A stretch of 12,697 nucleotides of DNA from JBPESN01 sp051710625. Lineage in GTDB: Bacteria; Pseudomonadota; Gammaproteobacteria; Enterobacterales; Enterobacteriaceae. Location of the stretch: NCBI RefSeq assembly GCF_051710625.1, contig NZ_JBPESN010000065.1, positions 1 to 12,697 on the forward strand, written 5' to 3'. The position numbers were made by a program, and so were the translations under genes. The notes under the pieces are model-generated. The model ran no database searches, was not told the origin of the DNA, and saw only the letters and a program-made list of their open reading frames with translations. Positions 1 through 7,745 of this stretch are shown piece by piece (positions within the stretch are counted from its first letter, which is position 1; the number at the start of each line of letters is the position of its first letter).

Positions 1-164
1 CGGGCTACATAAGCTTCAGCGAAGCAGCTCATGAAATTACCGACTATATCGTGGGATATTACAGCGCACTCAGGCCGCATGAATATAACGGTGGGTTGCC
101 ACCAAACGAATCAGAAAATAGATACTGAAAAAATTCTAACGCGGTGGCCAGTTTTAGTTGACCA
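1..164 (+). mobile_element. Right end of an IS3-family insertion sequence (partial, cut by window edge)
   Basis: The segment holds the last codons of an IS3-type transposase followed by a short non-coding end. The end finishes in GGCCAGTTTTAGTTGACCA (146-164), which reads TGGTCAACT... inward from the terminus, as expected for an IS3-type inverted repeat (TGR...YCA ends). The matching left end lies outside the window, so the exact boundary, any target-site duplication and completeness of the copy cannot be judged. The element ends about 65 bp before the ettA start, in what would be the ettA-slt intergenic region in E. coli, so it may have displaced the ettA promoter. Confidence 0.75.
3..128 (+). 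CDS. IS3-family transposase (OrfB), C-terminal 41 codons
   Basis: Reading from base 3 gives an open frame to the TGA at 126-128. The peptide contains YYSALRPHEYNGGLPP close to its end. This matches the characteristic tail (YN..RPH...LG.TP) that follows the DDE catalytic core (rve domain) of IS3-family OrfB transposases. The catalytic residues themselves lie upstream of the window. The family assignment rests on this motif; the IS name is not recognised. Confidence 0.8.
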   Translation, partial: GYISFSEAAHEITDYIVGYYSALRPHEYNGGLPPNESENRY

Positions 165-228
165 CTACACTATTTCCCGCCAATCCGCGGGACAGGCAAA
201 AACCCGTTAACATGAGGCTTATCGCAAC

Positions 229-1900
229 GTGGCTCAATTCGTCTACACCATGGACCGCGTCGGCAAAATCGTTCCGCCGAAACGGCATATCCTGAAAAAT
301 ATTTCGCTGAGTTTTTTCCCCGGCGCCAAAATCGGCGTGCTGGGTCTCAACGGCGCGGGGAAATCGACGCTGCTGCGTATCATGGCCGGCATCGACACCG
401 ATATCGAAGGCGAGGCGCGGCCTCAGCCGGGCATCAATATCGGTTACCTGCCCCAGGAGCCCCGGTTCGATAATGAAAAAACCGTGCGCGAAGAGATCGA
501 AACCGCCGTGGCGGACGTCAAGCAGGCGCTGTCCCGTCTGGACGCGGTGTACGCCGCATATGCCGAGCCGGACGCCGACTTTGATAAACTGGCGAAGGAG
601 CAGGTGGCGCTGGAAGCCATCATCCAGGCCCACGACGGTCATAATCTGGATAACCAGCTGGAACGTGCCGCCGACGCGCTGCGTCTACTGCCCTGGGATG
701 CCAAAATCGGCACCTTGTCCGGCGGTGAGCGCCGGCGGGTAGCGATTTGCCGGTTGTTGCTGGAAAAACCCGATATGCTGCTGCTCGACGAACCCACTAA
801 CCATCTGGACGCCGAATCCGTCGCCTGGCTTGAACGTTTCCTGCACGACTATGAAGGCACCGTGGTGGCGATTACCCATGACTGCTATTTCCTGGATAAC
901 GTCGCCGGCTGGATCCTGGAGCTGGATCGCGGTGAGGGGATCACCTGGGAAGGGAATTACTCATCCTGGCTTGAGCAAAAGGAACAGCGCCTGGCGCAGG
1001 AGGCCTCATCCGAGGCGGCGCGCCGCAAGTCCATCAAAAAGGAACTGGAGTGGGTACGCTCGAACGTGAAAGGCCGCCAGTCGAAAGGGAAAGCCCGCCT
1101 GGCGAGTTTTGAAGAACTCAATAATGTCGATTACCAAAAACGCAACAAGACTAGCGAATTGTTTATCCCACCCGGTCCCCGTCTGGGTGACAAAGTGCTG
1201 GAAGTCAGTCAGCTGCGCAAATCCTACGGCGACCGACTACTGATCGACGATTTGTCTTTCTCCCTGCCTAAAAGGGCGATTGTCGGCATCATCGGCCCCA
1301 ACGGCGCCGGTAAATCCACGCTGTTCCGGCTATTATCGGGCAAGGAGCAGCCGGACAGCGGCAGCATCACCACGCTGGGGGATACGGTACAGCTGGCCTC
1401 GGTGGACCAGTTCCGCGACAGTATGGATAACAGTAAAACCGTGTGGGAGGAGATCTCCGGCGGCCAGGATATTATGCGCATCGGTAATTTTGAGCTGCCA
1501 AGCCGCGCCTACGTCGGTCGTTTCAACTTCAGAGGCGTGGATCAGAGGAAACGGATTGGTTGGTGAGTTGTCCGGCGGCGAACGCGGCCGCGTGCACCTG
1601 GCCAAGTTGCTACAGGTGGGTGGCAATATGCTGTTGCTCGATGAGCCGACCAACGATCTGGATGTGGAAACGCTGCGCGCGCTGGAAAATGCCCTGCTGG
1701 AGTTCCCCGGTTGCGCCATGGTTATCTCCCATGACCGCTGGTTCCTCGATCGCATTGCGACGCACATTATCGATTATCAGGACGAAGGTAATATCGAGTT
1801 CTTTGAAGGCAACTTCACCGAATACGAAGAGTACAAGAAGCGGACGTTGGGGGCGGAAGCGCTACAACCGTACCGTATCAAATACAAAAAAATGGCCTAA
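229..1900 (+). pseudogene. ettA: ettA: ABC-F energy-dependent translational throttle, frameshifted
   Basis: EttA is a cytoplasmic ABC-F ATPase with two ABC domains. It binds the ribosomal E site and gates the first peptide bond according to the ATP/ADP ratio. The GTG start at 229 gives MAQFVYTM, the family N-terminus, and has GAGG 11 bases upstream. Domain 1 is complete: Walker A GLNGAGKST (about residues 39-47), LSGGERRR, and Walker B MLLLDEPTNHLD. The inter-domain linker and second Walker A (GPNGAGKST) follow. The reading frame then breaks at a direct TTGGTTGG duplication (1556-1563) and stops at TGA 1564-1566 after 445 residues. Removing one TTGG restores QRKRIGELSGGE and a 555-residue protein, the E. 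coli length, ending at TAA 1900. The truncated product lacks LSGGE, Walker B (MLLLDEPTNDLD) and the switch histidine of domain 2, so it should not work as EttA. Domain 1 also has THDCYF where E. coli has THDRYF. Confidence 0.93.
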
Positions 1901-1916
1901 CGATCAGCCCATTGTG

Positions 1917-1941
1917 ACGGCGCCGGCGGGCGCCGTTTTTG
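1917..1941 (+). terminator. Rho-independent terminator after ettA
   Basis: A perfect 8-bp GC-rich stem, ACGGCGCC / GGCGCCGT with a GGCG loop (1917-1936), is followed by a run of five T (1936-1940). It starts 16 bases after the ettA stop. The complementary strand has no T-run on the other side, so it serves the plus strand. Confidence 0.9.
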
Positions 1942-1948
1942 TTTACCC

Positions 1949-3290
1949 CTACCCCCGGGGTTTGCTCCTGCACCGCGGGTTCAATCCTGCGCCGGGCGTT
2001 TGCCCACGGTGCCGACGTTTGGCCCTGTGCCGAACGTTTATACGTTTACGCCTGCGGCGGCGCTCCCCCAGCAGCTCTTTCACCAGGGTAATGTACAGTA
2101 AAAAGCGCTGATCGTAATCCGCCACATCGACGCGCACGTAAGGAATCTGATTGACGTGCAGCAACCTCCTCCAGCAAGCGCTGAAACGCATCACGGTCTG
2201 TTGGCGCGCCGAGACTGCGCAAACCATCGGCGACCCAGGGAGTATTGTTTTTCAGCAAGATCACTGAATCAAAGCGGTATTCGTCGATCATAGCCTGTAC
2301 AAAGGGATGTTCCCGGCCGTGATATTTTTTGCAAAGCGCCTGGCTGGTGACAAAATCCGTATCGATAAAGGTCACTTTATTGGCATATTTCACTGCGAAA
2401 TCAATAAATTGAGCCTTACCCAACGCAATTTTATCGTAATCGGAATATTGCAGCGCCATTTCGTCGCCGCCGAGGTGGGTAAACACGTAATCCCGGCCGT
2501 ATTCCCGGGCGCTGGTAGTATTGAAGATATTGGCCAGCTTATTAACCATGGTGGACTTGCCGCTGGACTCGCCGCCAATCAGCGCGACGGTGCGGACAAA
2601 GAAGGGTTTGACTTTCGTCGGAATATACTCCCAATAGCGAAAGGGATCCTGACAGATTTGCTGTCCGCTGATGGACATAAAGGAACGATCCGGATCGATA
2701 ATCACGGTTTCAATCCCCAAATGTTCACGATAGTGCCCAAGATCCTGTTTTTCGCTGGAGTAAATAAAATCCGCCTCGATGCCTTTATCGTCCATGAAAC
2801 CCTTGGACGCCCCGGCTCCAGACATCCCAGCTGTGGGGGTAAGGCTCCATTCCCTGTTCATTAAAAGCATAAATACGAATATTCTTCTGATACTTGAAGG
2901 TTTGCAACAGCCAGCGCAGCCTGTCGCTGAGGGTGGGCTGCTGGGACATGGCGCTGTCCTCGAACAGCCGCAGGGCGCGCTGATCGTCGTAGTTGAGGAT
3001 CACATGCAGCTCATCAACCTGACTACAGGCCCGCTGAATTAAGTAGATATGGCCGGTGTGCAGCGGATAAAATTTGCCGAAGATCACCCCGACCGTTTTT
3101 TGCCGGCGGGGGAACTCCAGCCCGAGGAAACGGTGGATGGCTTCGAGCGTATGGGCGCTCGGACTTTTGATTTTGGCGTTCAGCAGCTGGCTAAGGTAAC
3201 CTTTTTGGTTACGCCGCAGGCGTCCGCCACCTGTTGTAGGGTGCATCTTTGCTGTTTAATGGCGCTTTTCAAATAGTTGAACGACGACAT
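1949..3290 (-). pseudogene. nadR: nadR: NAD regulator / NMN adenylyltransferase / ribosylnicotinamide kinase, multiply frameshifted
   Basis: NadR of enterobacteria is a three-domain protein: an N-terminal helix-turn-helix repressor of NAD synthesis genes, an NMN adenylyltransferase and a C-terminal ribosylnicotinamide kinase. The start at 3290 gives MSSFNYLKSAIKQQ, preceded by GAGGAAGG. The HTH frame breaks at an A-run (plus-strand T 3202-3206; two bases too many, or one too few). The next frame holds KGYLSQLLNAKIKSPSA and GKFYPLHTGHIYLIQ, the nucleotidyltransferase motif. A second shift (extra base about 2805-2806) leads into the kinase domain with Walker A GGESSGKST. A third (extra base near 2162) precedes YVRVDVADYDQRFLL. 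The native stop after GER is not present; this frame continues with low-complexity arginine-rich sequence to TAG at 1949-1951. E. coli TSAWEYGR reads TSAREYGR here (codon 2505-2507). Three shifts make loss of function certain for the full protein. It faces ettA tail to tail and lies 13 bp after radA. Confidence 0.93.
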
Positions 3291-3303
3291 ACCTTCCTCA
3301 ACG

Positions 3304-4282
3304 TCAGAGTTCTTCCAGTATCGCCAGCGGCGCATCGGCCAGCTTTTTTACGCCGAAAAGCTGCATATTTTTCCGGCGCCTTTTTCGGCACATTGGCCTG
3401 AGGCACGATGGTGCGACGAAAACCATGTTTGGCGGCCTCGGTGATGCGCTCTTGTCCGCTCGGGACCGGGCTAATCTCGCCCGCCAGCCCCACTTCGCCG
3501 AAAACGATCAGATCCTTCGGCAAGGGGCGGTCGCGCAGACTGGACACCATCGCCAGCATCAACGCCAGATCGGCGCTGGTTTCGCTCACTTTCACCCCGC
3601 CGACCACGTTGACGAACACATCCTGATCCGCCATCTGCAACCCGCCGTGGCGGTGCAGCACCGCCAGCAAGATAGCCAGCCGGTTTTGCTCGAGGCTAAC
3701 CGCCACCCGGCGCGGATTGGACATATCGAGTGATCCACCAGCGTCTGGATTTCCACCAACAGCGGGCAGGTGCCCTCCTCCCAGACCACCATCACGCTGC
3801 TGCCGGGCGTCATCTCCTCTCCGCGGCTTAAAAATATCACCGATGGATTGCTGACTTTGCACAAACCCTGCTCGGTCATGGCGAATACGACAAGTTCATT
3901 CACCGCGCCGAATCGGTTTTTATGGCTGCGCAGCGTGCGAAAACGGGAATCGGAATCGCCGTCCAGCATAATAGAGCAGTCGATGCAGTGCTCCAGCACT
4001 TTTGGCCACGCCAGCGTGCCGTCCTTGGTTACGTGGCCGACCATGATGATCGTTACCTCCTGGATTTTGGCGAAACACGTCAGATAGGCGGCAGATTCCC
4101 GCACCTGGGCGGACGCTGCCCGGTGAAGACTGCAGATCCGCCATGTGCATTACCTGAATCGAGCCGATGACCATCACGCGCGGTTTTTCCTGCGAAGCGG
4201 TCAAACAAATCTGTTCAATACTGGTTTCCGACAGCATGTTCAGTTCGTCGGTGGGCAGTCCGAGCCGATGCGTGCGCATCGC
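3304..4282 (-). pseudogene. radA: radA remnant: RadA/Sms branch-migration ATPase lacking its N-terminal third, frameshifted
   Basis: RadA is a RecA-like, DnaB-type helicase motor that drives branch migration of recombination intermediates; it has an N-terminal zinc finger, an ATPase core and a C-terminal Lon-protease-like domain. Homology starts at AMRTHRLGLPTDELNML, which corresponds to E. coli RadA residue about 138, so the C4 zinc finger and the Walker A GGNPGAGKST are absent. What remains has three frame changes: an extra base at 4111-4112, a missing base near 3724-3726 and an extra T (plus A) at 3367. There is also an in-frame extra Glu codon (WEEGT for WEGT). The Walker B sequence reads VMVIGSIQV where E. 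coli has LMVIDSIQV, so the Asp is lost. The KNRFG motif and the Lon-like segment VFVNVVGGVKVSETSADL are recognisable. The original reading frame ends at TGA 3304-3306. The 5' side is fused to serB. Confidence 0.92.
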
Positions 4283-4710
4283 CCGCTCGGTCACCGCCGC
4301 CACCTCCGTGCTAACCCCGCCAATTTGGCAATCTCATCAATGCATTCGATTTGTATCGTTGTGGAGTCCATATCCATAATCAGCAGGCCCGTCCCGCGCT
4401 AATGAGGCATTTTGCCAAAGGGGGCCACATCCAGCTCGTGCTCATGGGCCAGCCGCGTGGCGCGCGCCGTCAACGACCCCGCCAGACGCACTACCTGATA
4501 ATCATCAATTTGCCAGGCGGCAACCACCACCAGCGCGCGCTGATCCCGCGACAGACTCTGTTTATCCAGATTTTTGCCGTATAATAACCAACCGGTATGG
4601 CCGGTTCGGTAGTCTAGCGGCATGACTCCGTCGCCGCTTAATGACAAAGGCACGCCCGGCCAGTGCGAAATACCCTCGGGCAGATCGCAGTAGGTCAGAC
4701 TATTGGGCAT
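4274..4710 (-). pseudogene. serB: serB remnant: phosphoserine phosphatase, N-terminal part only
   Basis: SerB catalyses the last step of serine synthesis, phosphoserine to serine. From ATG 4710 the frame reads MPNSLTYCDLPEGISHW and continues through the N-terminal regulatory-like domain. A TAG (4399-4401) replaces the Leu codon expected after GKMPH (E. coli Leu107). Beyond it, in the same frame, comes the HAD motif I, MDMDSTTIQIECIDE, containing the nucleophile Asp. The frame is then lost at a G-run (plus-strand C 4315-4318, apparently one base short). In the other frame VAAVTERAMR follows, and sequence turns directly into RadA at the shared GCGATGCGC (4274-4282). The C-terminal ~173 codons, with HAD motifs II and III (the catalytic Lys and GDGANDLPM), are missing. 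Several independent lesions make this a clear pseudogene. The gene is divergent from smp with a 107-bp spacer, as in E. coli. Confidence 0.94.
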
Positions 4711-4817
4711 TTTGACTTCTGTAGGAAGATGTTCAGGCGCCGTTCTCAACACGCAACAAGCTATCCTATCGTCGACGCATCTGGCAACATAAAGCGTCTA
4801 AAAGAGAAAGGAAACCG

Positions 4818-5384
4818 GTGGCCCGCGCCAGATTTTCATTCCGTTTGCACCGCACGGTTATCGTGCTGATTTGCGGCGCGCTGCTGGTGGCGTTAATGCA
4901 GGGCGCGACCTATTTCAGCCTGAGCCACCAAATGGCCCGCTCGGCGCAGATGGAAGAGTTGGCGGATACGCTGATTCGCGAGGTTACCGGCGAGCTGGCG
5001 CCGCTAATGGCCGGCCGCGACGGCAATAGCGCGCCGATCAAACAGGTGCTGGATCGCTTGACGCAAAACAACCGCGTTCTCGACGCCAGCGTGTACAACA
5101 TGGACGGCAGCCTGGTGGCGCGCGCCGGCGAAAACATCAGCGTACGCGACCCGCTGACTATTGGCAATCAGCGGGCGGGCAGCTTCTTCAACCGTCAGCT
5201 GGTGCGGACGATTGAAGATAACAAGGGCCCCAGCGGTTTTGTCCGCCTGACGCTGAATACTTACGTATTAGAGATCAAAGCCAAACAGGTGGACAATGCC
5301 ACCAATCTGCTGCGCCTGATGATGCTGCTGGCGCTCGCCATCGGTATCATCCTGGCGCGCACGCCGCTGGGCGGAGCGACGTGA
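4818..5384 (+). CDS. ytjB: Smp/YtjB membrane protein, probably truncated at the C-terminus
   Basis: This matches E. coli YtjB (SMP), an inner-membrane protein of unknown biochemical role encoded next to serB. The GTG start gives MARARFSFRLHRTVIVL, with GAGAAAGGA just upstream. A first membrane helix lies at about residues 12-32 (IVLICGALLVALMQGA). A periplasmic domain follows with VYNMDGSLVARAGE and RLTLNTYVLEIKAKQVDN, and a second helix lies at about 164-182 (NLLRLMMLLALAIGIILAR). The frame ends at residue 188 against 214 in E. coli. Directly after RTPLGGAT another frame (5380-5499) encodes a charged tail, TREKENAAARPTDDLK. That tail looks like the real cytoplasmic C-terminus, separated by loss of a 2-bp CG unit. 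Both helices and the periplasmic part are unaffected, so partial function is possible. Confidence 0.82.
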   Translation: MARARFSFRLHRTVIVLICGALLVALMQGATYFSLSHQMARSAQMEELADTLIREVTGELAPLMAGRDGNSAPIKQVLDRLTQNNRVLDASVYNMDGSLVARAGENISVRDPLTIGNQRAGSFFNRQLVRTIEDNKGPSGFVRLTLNTYVLEIKAKQVDNATNLLRLMMLLALAIGIILARTPLGGAT

Positions 5385-5488
5385 GAAAGAAAACGCCGCC
5401 GCGCGCCCCACGGACGACCTTAAGCCCTCCGCAAAGGAGGCCAGGCCCCGGACGTGCCCTGAGACGCCGACACTCCACCGACGACGAC

Positions 5489-5516
5489 AAACCGCCTGAG
5501 ACCCCCTGGGGCGGCG
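5489..5516 (-). terminator. Weak hairpin after deoD, possible end of the deo operon
   Basis: On the minus strand, immediately after the deoD stop, CCGCC and GGCGG (extendable by a G-T pair) flank a loop of about 14 bases and are followed by TTTGT. The stem is short and the T-run poor, so this is a tentative operon terminator. It also sits just after the presumed original end of smp and could serve both directions. Confidence 0.4.
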
Positions 5517-6236
5517 TTAGCACGCATCGCCCAACAAGACCGACTCCAGCGCCACTTCAATCATGTCGTTGAAGGTGGTCTGGCGATCGGCCGCGCTTAA
5601 GGCTTCACCGCTACGTATATGATCGGATACGGTGCAGATCGCCAGCGCGCGGGCGCCAAACTCCGCCGCGACGCCATAGATCCCGGCGGCTTCCATTTCC
5701 ACGCCCAGAATGCCGTATTTTTCCAGGACATCGAACATCTGCGGATCCGGCGTGTAGAACAGGTCGGCGGAAAAAATATTGCCCACGCGCACCGGAATAC
5801 CGGCGGCCTTGGCGGCATCTACCGCATTGCGCACCAGGTCGAAATCGGCAATGGCGGCGAAGTCATGATCTTTAAAGCGCATGCGGTTCACCTTGGAGTC
5901 GGTGCTGGCGCCTAAGCCGATAACGATATCCCGCACGTGGACGTCGCTTCTGATGGTTCCGCAGGAGCCGACGCGAATGATCTGTTTGACGCCAAAACCG
6001 GTGATTAGCTCTTTAGTATAAATCGAGCAGGACGGAATGCCCATGCCGTGCCCCATGACCGAGACCGCGCGACCTTTATAGCTACCGGTGTAGGCCAGCA
6101 TGCCGCGCACCTGATTAACTTCCCGAGCATCGGCGAGGAAGGTGTTGGCAATATGCTGCGCCCGCAACGGGTCGCCCGGCATGAGCACGACCTCTGCGAA
6201 ATCGCCCCTTTCAGCGTTAATATGCGGCGTTGCCAT
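5517..6236 (-). CDS. deoD: DeoD purine-nucleoside phosphorylase
   Basis: DeoD is a cytosolic hexameric phosphorylase that splits purine (deoxy)ribonucleosides with phosphate into base and (deoxy)ribose-1-phosphate. The frame is 239 residues, the same length as E. coli DeoD, and shows no lesions. Visible family features are MATPHINA at the start, the phosphate site MPGDPLRA, GHGMGIPSCSIYTKELI, RVGSCG, and the sugar-site segment GVEMEAAGIYGVAAEFG. The catalytic pair is present, Asp204 in VSDHI and Arg217 in DRQTTF (E. coli numbering). The ATG at 6236 is preceded by AAAGGAATGAGAGT. It is the last gene of the operon, 109 bp after deoB. Confidence 0.96.
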   Translation of the reverse strand: MATPHINAERGDFAEVVLMPGDPLRAQHIANTFLADAREVNQVRGMLAYTGSYKGRAVSVMGHGMGIPSCSIYTKELITGFGVKQIIRVGSCGTIRSDVHVRDIVIGLGASTDSKVNRMRFKDHDFAAIADFDLVRNAVDAAKAAGIPVRVGNIFSADLFYTPDPQMFDVLEKYGILGVEMEAAGIYGVAAEFGARALAICTVSDHIRSGEALSAADRQTTFNDMIEVALESVLLGDAC

Positions 6237-6345
6237 ACTCTCATTCCTTTTGTGTGAATGTTAACAACTAACCGCCGGCCCGGCAGGACAGCGGCGAAAT
6301 CGAATACCGGCGCCAGCGCTGAAGCCTGACGCCTCCGTGCAGGGC

Positions 6346-7569
6346 TTACATTATCGCCTTGCCGTAGTCCATCGGCGAGAGGCCGAAGTAGCGCGCCACC
6401 GTCTGACCAATGTCAGCGAAGGTGGTGCGATGACCGTAAAAACCCGGATTAACTGCCGGTCCGTAAATCAGAACCGGCACATGTTCACGGGTATGATCGG
6501 TCCCGTGCCAGGTGGGATCGCAGCCGTGATCGGCCGTGAGGATCAAGATATCATTGCCTTGCACCCGCGACATCAGCTCCGGTAAACGGCGATCGAACAG
6601 CTCCAACGCCGCCGCGTAGCCGGCGACATCTCGCCGGTGGCCGTAGGCGGAATCGAAGTCAACGAAATTGGTGAACACCAGCGTATTCTCCCCCGCCGCG
6701 TCCACCTCACGCACCGTCACATCAAACAAGGCGCCCAGGCCCGTGGCCTTCACCTTTTTACTAATGCCCACCTGGGCATAAATATCGGCGATTTTGCCGA
6801 CCGACACCACCGTCCCGCCTTTCTCCTCCACCAGTTTTTGCAGCATGGTCGCTGCCGGCGGCGGCACCGCTAAATCGTGCCGGTTGCCGGTGCGCTCAAA
6901 CTGGCCGGCTTTCTCGCCGACGAATGGCCGGGCGATGACGCGGCCGATGTTGTAACCGCCATCGGTCAGAATCTCGCGCGCAATCTCACACAACGAGTAC
7001 AGGCGCTCAAGCCCGAACGTCTCTTCGTGGCAGGCTATCTGAAACACCGAATCCGCCGAGGTGTAAAAAATCGGCTTTCCGGTGCGCATATGCTCCTCCC
7101 CCAGCCGGTCAAGAATCACCGTACCAGAGGCGTGGCAATTGCCGAGAAAACCCGGTAGGCCCGCCCGGGCGACCAACGCCTCCAGGAGCTTCGGCGGAAA
7201 GCTGTTTTCCGTCGCGGGGAAATAGCCCCAGTCGAACAGCACCGGCACGCCCGCTATCTCCCAATGTCCCGACGGCGTGTCTTTGCCGGAGGAAATCTCG
7301 CTGGCATAAGCATAGGCACCGACGATTTCCGCCTGCTTATCCAGCCCCGCCGGGAAGCGTCCGGTGGATTGTTCAGCGGCTTTAGCCAGGCCAAGGCGCG
7401 TCAGATTAGGCAGCTTCAGAGGCCCCTTGCGCCCGAGATTGGCGTCGCCGCGCTCACAGCGTTCAGCGATATGCCCCAAGGTATCCGACCCGCGATCGCC
7501 GAACTTATCGGCGTCCCCTGCAGCCCCGATACCAAAAGAATCCAGCACCATGATGAATACACGTTGCAT
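6346..7569 (-). CDS. deoB: DeoB phosphopentomutase
   Basis: DeoB converts (deoxy)ribose-1-phosphate to the 5-phosphate; it is a Mn-dependent member of the alkaline-phosphatase superfamily. From ATG 7569 the protein has 407 residues, the E. coli length. Metal and catalytic motifs are in place: MVLDSFGIGA near residue 10, the catalytic-Thr loop SSGKDTPSGHWEIAG near 95, VDFDSAYGHRRDVAGY near 300 and TADHGCDPTWHGTDHTREH near 345-360. No lesion is seen. A second ATG lies directly upstream (7572); 7569 was chosen because GGAG then sits 7 bases away and the N-terminus MQRVFIMVLD fits the family. A further upstream in-frame start exists but precedes the Shine-Dalgarno sequence. The spacer to deoA (about 175 bp) is longer than in E. 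coli. Confidence 0.95.
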   Translation of the reverse strand: MQRVFIMVLDSFGIGAAGDADKFGDRGSDTLGHIAERCERGDANLGRKGPLKLPNLTRLGLAKAAEQSTGRFPAGLDKQAEIVGAYAYASEISSGKDTPSGHWEIAGVPVLFDWGYFPATENSFPPKLLEALVARAGLPGFLGNCHASGTVILDRLGEEHMRTGKPIFYTSADSVFQIACHEETFGLERLYSLCEIAREILTDGGYNIGRVIARPFVGEKAGQFERTGNRHDLAVPPPAATMLQKLVEEKGGTVVSVGKIADIYAQVGISKKVKATGLGALFDVTVREVDAAGENTLVFTNFVDFDSAYGHRRDVAGYAAALELFDRRLPELMSRVQGNDILILTADHGCDPTWHGTDHTREHVPVLIYGPAVNPGFYGHRTTFADIGQTVARYFGLSPMDYGKAIM

Positions 7570-7745
7570 CATTGTTCTCCTGCTTGCGGCGGTATGCCGG
7601 CCCATCGGCCGCGCCATTACCGCCCTCCTTGAGGGGCGCGGCCTACGCCGTTCCCGCAATAAAAAGTCGACCGACTCACCCGGCCGCCGTCACCCGCACG
7701 CCGGGAGATACCACGCCTGCCGTTTACGTCCTATAGTAGGGGCGG

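Noticed and set aside
154..642. Long minus-strand open frame of 162 codons opposite ettA
   Set aside because: It lies opposite the conserved first ABC domain of ettA, has no recognisable motifs and no Shine-Dalgarno; it is a GC-rich shadow frame.
1556..1566. Programmed ribosomal frameshifting in ettA
   Set aside because: There is no slippery heptamer or downstream stimulatory structure evident, and the exact TTGG duplication explains the shift simply.
1333..1767. Minus-strand 144-codon frame across the ettA frameshift
   Set aside because: The plus strand clearly encodes ABC domain 2; the minus frame has no family features.
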